The position numbers were made by a program, and so were the translations under genes. Positions 58,528-64,000 of a DNA stretch of 64,000 nt are shown one piece after another (position 1 is the first letter of the stretch; each line of letters opens with the position of its first letter). The stretch lies in assembly GCA_001179505.1 (NCBI GenBank), contig CDMY01000376.1, forward strand, positions 301,453 through 365,452. Reading direction: 5' to 3'. This DNA comes from Vitrella brassicaformis (Eukaryota; Sar; Vitrellaceae). The notes beneath the pieces were generated by a model. It saw only the letters and a program-made list of their open reading frames with translations. It was not told the DNA's origin and did not search any database.

Positions 58528-61500
58528 TCACACTGATCCACTGTACTCCGAGCCCGTCTTGGACCCCTTAGTCCTGCTGCCAGACGAACCCCGCCGGCCA
58601 TGGCCACCTGAGCTCCGATGGTGTCTCTCACCCCTACCCTCCCGGCTGCTCTCCCTCTCCCGCGTCCTTGAAGACGACCGGTGCCGCTGGCCGTGGCTGT
58701 GCCCGTGGCGGCCCCTGCTGTGGCCCGCCCCATCTCCATTGGCGGAGAGCTGCTCAGGCGTGAAGGAGGTCAGCTGCTCATCCTCAGGGACGGGACGGGG
58801 CACAGACGACGACCGGCGAGCGCGCGAAGACGATGACCTGCGTCCATGCTGCTGCTGGTGCTGCCCGGCTGTGACGGAAGAGTGGTAGGAGGCCTCGCTC
58901 ATCGAGCCCACACCAGCCCCACCCCCAACCGCCGTGCCCCTGACGCCATTTGCCGCAACCAGGCCCGGGTGAATCCTCGTGGCCGCGTCGTTCTGGTAGT
59001 CGGTGGTGCGGGTGCGGTCGTCCTCGGTGTCGGTCATGTCCTCGGGACGGCCTCCTGCACGTGAGGGCACGTGCAGGTGGTTCGGTGGCATACGGCTGAC
59101 GGACGTGAGGCCCGACATGCTGGTGATGGTGCTCTGGTTGGTGGGGGAGGCCTGGGAGTGCTGTGAGTGGGTGACCGATACGGGGACAGACACCGGCACC
59201 GAGAGGATTGAGGAGCCCTCGTCGGTGTAGGTCATGGTCCCGCCGTCGTCCTCAGTGTGGGTGTAGGTGTGGGTGTGGGTGTAGCTGGAGCCAGAGAGAT
59301 ACGAGGACGTGTAGGTGTAGGAGCCCGACTGCGAGTGGCTGCCCGATTCCGATTCGGTGTGCTCGCTGCCCCCGCTGCCATCTGGGTCGAGCCCCTCCTC
59401 CCACACACATCCATCCAGACCGTCGCTGGTCGTCCCGGGCGATGGCGGCGGCACCTGGCTGTGTGCGGGGGTGACGGTGGGTTCCCCGCCGATGCCCTTC
59501 ATGGCCTTTGCGCGTTCGGCCTTGAGCTGCTTCCTCTTCCAGACGTAGGGCCTGACATATCTGCGATAGAGGCAGGGCGAGACGAGCCCAAAGGCCACCG
59601 CGCCGACGATGGTGAAGCAGATGAGCAGGATGGCCCACACGGGGAAGGGGGCAGGGTCGGCCTTGACTTGCTGGAAGGACCTCGCCACGCACCGGATGTC
59701 CAGCTCGGTCGGCACCCACTTGCGGCCGTCACACCGGACCTGCCGCTGGCTCGGCGACCCGGGGGCTGGCGCATAACCCCCCGCACACTTGACCGTCCGC
59801 ACGTCGTCCTCACTCTGCCCGCTGCCCGCCACGGTGTAGTTGGCGCCAAGCCGGGGCCCGCCCTTCGGGCACCCCACGCCCACCTCACAGACGAGGCCGG
59901 GTGTGGCCCACTTGCCGTTGTTGCACTTGACCGTCTCCGGGTCTTTGCCCTGCGCCCGGACGAACCCGTCGTTGCACGAGAGGGTGCGCGTGGAGCCGTG
60001 GTCCTCGCCCACACCGCTGATGAGGTACTGAGTGCCGTTGTAGGGCGGCTCCTTGCAGGGCTTGCGGCAGAGGACGAAGGGCGTGTTGCGGGGCGGCAGC
60101 CACCGGCCGTTGTCGCACGTGACGGTCTGGGGGATGGTGGCGCCGACCGGCTCGTAGGTCGGGGTGCAGGTAATGGTGCGCGTGGAGCCGTCCCTCGTGC
60201 CGCGGCCCGTCACGTTGTACACCTGGCCCGCCTGCAACACACACATAGAGAGAGAAGGATGCGACCATCCGCCCATGACATATCTATCGAGTGCAGCTGA
60301 CATACATACCTCTTCGGGCACATCGAGCGGCACCAGATCGGGACAGTCCTCTTTGGCGAGAGATTTCTGGAACTCGCCCATCCCAATGGTGCCCTTGAAT
60401 GGCAGCGGCGCGGGCTCTGACGAGCTGGCCTTGGGGGTGACGCGGTCTGTGGTGGTGATGTAGGTCTTCTCGGGGTCGAGGGAGATGTTGTCGTCCTTGG
60501 CCAGGCGGTACTCGTAGAGGGACCGCATGTCGGCCAGACCGTCACGGATGGCGTAGCCCAGCTTACCCGTCTCACGGAGGACCTTCAGACGCTGCCAGCA
60601 ACCAGTGCAAACAAGGAGGATCACACGACGGTGTTTTGGTCTGGTCTGTGTGTTGTGTGATCGATCTGCTCCTTCACCTGCTTGACTCGCTTGGCATGCG
60701 CCCCCACATCGACGGCCATCTCAATGTGCACGCTGCCCGGCCACAGCCGCACCTCAATCACATCGCTGGGCAGCACCCCAAGCGCCTTAGCCACCGTCTG
60801 CTGCATCACCAGCTGCAGAGCTTTGTCGATCGGCGGCAGCTTTTTGGTTCCATTCACCCCGTCCACCACCAGGTCATAGTCCAGGTTGTCCAGCGTCAGG
60901 CCCGTCTTGACGATCTGCCGTCGGAGGCCGTGCGCACAGGTCCTGTCGAGTGTGACGGCGCACTTCTGCTCTATCCATGCGAGGGAGCGGTCGAGTTGCC
61001 ATTTGGGCGGAGAGGGCAGGGCGGGGTGGCCGCTGTCGAGCCGCAGAGCCTCGCGAAGCACCTCGTAAAGCGGGCCGAGGCAGCACCCTTTGTCTTCCAG
61101 CTCAGCTGACCATTAATCACATCAGTCATGACACACACACAGAGCCATGTGTTTTGTTTGTGAAGGGTGGCGGGGCGGGGTGTGTCTGTGACTCCCATCA
61201 CACACAGACTGACTGTTTTACCAGTGATTCCGTTTTTGCAGTTGATGGGCGAGTCGGTGCGGACACAGCTGAAGTTGGGGTGGAAGGGCGAGCAGATGGC
61301 GTCGTCGGCACCGGCTGACACGCCCTCCTTGTAAACGGGGTTGCCCTTGCTGCCTGCTGACGGGCTCATCAGCGACTGAATGAATGAACCACACACCAGC
61401 CCATGCACAGTACACACATGTCATATGGCGCTGTGGTCTGGTCTGGCGTGGTCTGATCTGGTCTGGCGTGTTGTGGTTACGTGGGTGATGGTGTCGAGCC

Positions 61501-64000
61501 TGGTCGTCTGTGCGAGGCGTTCGTCGACGTGGGGGAACATGTTCCGGAAGAAACAGTCCTCACGGTCGTAGTCACACGCGGCGTTGAAGCAGATTGCATC
61601 ACACGCACCATCTGCACACACACACACACACAGAGTGCGTCCACCACACAAGGTCTGTCTCATTCAGTCTGGGTTTCTCACCTCCAATGTACTCAACAGG
61701 GCATCGACAGTCGGGGTAGTCCCGTTTGCTTGCGGGGATGTAGGAGACTTTGTTGCGTGTGTCCCGGTACTGGAACAGGTACTCGCCGCAGTATCGGCCG
61801 TTGTCGTTCTTCTGGCAGAAGAACCGGCCGTAGGACACCAGCAGCGACCCCATCGCCTTGTCGTGGGGGTCGTTGTGCTTGACGCCACGATCTGCCACCA
61901 CCTGTGGGCAGAGCGGACACACACATCCACAGACACATCCACACACAGACGCGTGTATGTATGTCTAGGAAGGGGGCGGAAAAGGGTTGCAACTTACCTC
62001 TCCGAGTCGTCTTGCGACAAGAGTGAAGCAGGGGTCGACACATGGGTCGAGTGCGCCGTTCCTGTCCCTCGGCTGCATGGTCACGGGGTTACTGTCTGCT
62101 ATCTTCTGCACGGCCTTGGCGCAGTACCCCCTCTCGCTGCTCGACACCGACCCGTCGGGGTCGTCCCTCAAACACATGAGGTCGATCGTCCGCTCGGTGA
62201 AGCCGCCCAGGTAGTCCTCAACCGTCGGGGTCGACAGCCGCCGCCGCCTCGCGTCCGCCACACCGGCGTAGTCCATGACCGGCGCCACGAGGCCCCCAAC
62301 CACGCCATCGATGTCAAGTCCACCTTCGGAAACCACCCGGCCGGCCACATCGATGTCACGCGCCACTGTGGGTGCCATGGAGAGCCGTCGTGTGTGTGGG
62401 TGGCCGGCGAGCTTGTGCAGTGCGCGGAAGTAGCGGAGGTTGGATCTGAAGCATGAGTCTGTGGGGCAGTCGGTGTCGAGCTGTGAGGGCCGCTTGAGTG
62501 CGAATCGGTCGATGGAGAAGTTGTCGTCGTCCTGGCCGGCTGAGGCGAAGCAGTAGGAGGATTCGGACTCGCTGGGGGACTGGTAACACCACGACTCGAG
62601 AAGCGCCCTACACACGCGCACACCACACACAATGGCATGCCGCACGCACAATGGTGTGTGTGGGTCTTGTGGGTGTGGTGGGGTCAGGGGGCGTAGCGTA
62701 CCTGCCGACTTTGACGTCATCGCACATGTGGCCCTTTCGTCCCTCATACTTCTTGATGATTGTGTTGTTGATCTTGTTGCGGCAGCTGCTGGCCGCGCCG
62801 CTCCCGCCACCCTCGCAGAACAGTCGCACCTTGTCGTCGCTCTCGCCGTATAGCCACGCGCCGCACTCCCCCTCCAAAACGTCGAACAACGCCGGCAAAA
62901 ACCCGCAGCACCCGTCGTCCCCATCCTCGTGGCCCTTGCACACATCCGGAGAGTTGCCGATGACCGGGACGGAGAAGTCCTCTGTGTCGCTGTGGCCGGA
63001 GAGGGGCTGCTTCTCGCATCTGAGGATCTCCCTGATGGATGGCTCGAACTGTCCGTCCTTGCACTTGACCTCTGCGCTGCCCTTTTTGGGTTTCTTCTTG
63101 GGCGCCTTGGTCTTCTTGACGTTGGGGGCGCAGTCGACAATGCGGACGTCGCCGTGGGCGGAGCCGTTGACCCCCTTGTACTCGAACTGACCGACAGACA
63201 CCCACAGACACACAGACAGATGCACACAACACAAATGGGTTGGTGGGGTGGTCTGGGAGTGTGTATGGTCTCACCGTGTAGAGTGATGTGTCCAGGGCTT
63301 TGAAGTCGCCTTCGCCGCAGTTGCGGCACGGACGGCAATCGGACCCGCCGCAGTCAATGCCCTGTGCGTGTGACATCCCATGACGCCCCCACCCAAACAG
63401 CGTATACGTGAGAAATGAAAGTGGGCAGCGGGGAGAGCTCTGAAGTCTCATTTACCTTTTCGTTTCCGTTCTGGACGCCGTCGGTGCACGAGACGCATGC
63501 CCTGTCGCAGCTGCCCCCGCAGTCCACACCCGTCTCATCGCCATTCGCAACGCCATCGTCACACGTGGGCTCTGACACACACACACACACACATGGACCA
63601 CCCAGTGGATGGATGGATGGATGGATGTGTGTGTGTCCCTCACTTTTGCAGACGAGCCGCAGTTTGTTTGTGTTGATGACCCCGTTGTCGCACTCGGCCT
63701 CCTCAGTGGTGCAGAGGTCCTTGTCGCTCTCCACCTCACCGATCGCCTGGTAGTACCCCTTGGCGCACTCCACCTCCACACCATCGCCGTGGTCGATGGC
63801 ATCGTGGTCACCGCCGTGCGATGCCGTGGCGCGGTAAGCCTTGTTGGTGGTCTTGAAGGGCGCCTTGCACTCCTTGCAGGGGCTCTTGCAGGAGCCGCCG
63901 CAGTCGGTGCCCTCCTCGTCGCCGTTTTTGAGCTTGTCTTGGCATGAGGGGCACTTGTCCTTGGGGCAGCTGCCGCCGCAGTCCACGCTTGTCTCGTCGC
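58528..64000 (-). CDS. Type I surface protein: Cys-rich, LNR and sushi domains (5' partial)
   Basis: The 5' part lies beyond the right edge. From N to C the seen part has four Cys-rich repeats of the pattern NG(D/N)ExG(V/T/I)DCGGSC (for example DGVANGDETGVDCGGSC and NGDEEGTDCGGSC, 64000-63290); cysteine-rich segments GDDGCCGFLPALFDVLEG and SLLVSYGRFFCQKNDNGRYC; a Lin12/Notch repeat DGACDAICFNAACDYDREDC (61560-61620); a SEA-like fold PIDKALQLVMQQTVAKALGV with PSDVIEVRLWPGSVHIEM; three sushi-like domains (TVTCDNGRWLPP, RTLSCNDGFVRAQG, QVRCDGRKW at about 60240-59690); a transmembrane helix AILLICFTIVGAVAFGLVSP (about 59580-59640); and a long Ser/Thr/Arg-rich cytosolic tail ending at 58528. This looks like a receptor or adhesion protein (inference). 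Confidence 0.75.

Overview
The window is nuclear DNA of a unicellular eukaryote with a compact, intron-dense, GC-rich genome. Nearly every gene is cut by short introns with GT-AG ends. On the sense strand these introns are packed with (TG)n, (GTCT)n or (GGAT)n microsatellites. The gene mix fits a free-living flagellated protist: clathrin adaptor AP-2 mu, a full-length Dicer, spliceosomal CWC22, a ciliary UPF0193 protein, triple-CCCH proteins, and a surface protein with sushi and Notch-type LNR modules. The style resembles chromerid algae such as Vitrella brassicaformis. That assignment is inference from gene style and content, not a database result.

About 20 loci are seen. From left to right: (-) PH-domain proline-rich protein 131-3877; (+) UPF0193/EVG1 protein 4143-5443; (-) MATE transporter 6522-9085; (+) guanine deaminase 9260-11428; (-) AP-2 mu 11741-14362; assembly gap 14725-15024; (-) double chromodomain protein 15114-16529; (+) Grc3/NOL9 polynucleotide kinase 16634-19666; (-) ubiquitin-like-domain protein with an apparent frameshift 20008-21443; (+) two tandem SART3-like HAT segments 22021-24735, the first broken; (-) a disrupted unknown gene 25008-26942 and a small gene 26964-27424; gap 27493-27792; (+) intronless SMP-30/gluconolactonase 27989-29185; (-) CWC22 29947-33851; (+) probable mitochondrial protein 34081-35281; (-) Dicer 36008-45127; (+) basic unknown protein 45344-47209; (-) triple-CCCH protein 48204-50203; (-) CLC chloride channel/transporter 50426-52889; (+) large secreted unknown protein 53038-57740; (-) LNR/sushi membrane protein 58528 to beyond the right edge.

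Many genes are in divergent pairs whose start codons lie only about 100-270 bp apart, which suggests shared bidirectional promoters. A heptamer AGCTCGC/GCGAGCT recurs in several of these spacers. Functionally the window is mixed: RNA biology (Dicer, CWC22, Grc3, SART3-like, CCCH), membrane transport (MATE, CLC), trafficking (AP-2), chromatin reading and purine salvage. There is no operon-like pathway cluster.

The most notable items are a Dicer with a RanBP2-type zinc finger inside its helicase region, a frame-changing 49-bp tandem duplication in the MATE gene, tandem SART3-like segments, a homopolymer frameshift in the ubiquitin-like gene, and an intronless bacterial-looking SMP-30 gene among intron-rich neighbours. 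All exon joins were read by eye, so exact boundaries of small exons may be off.
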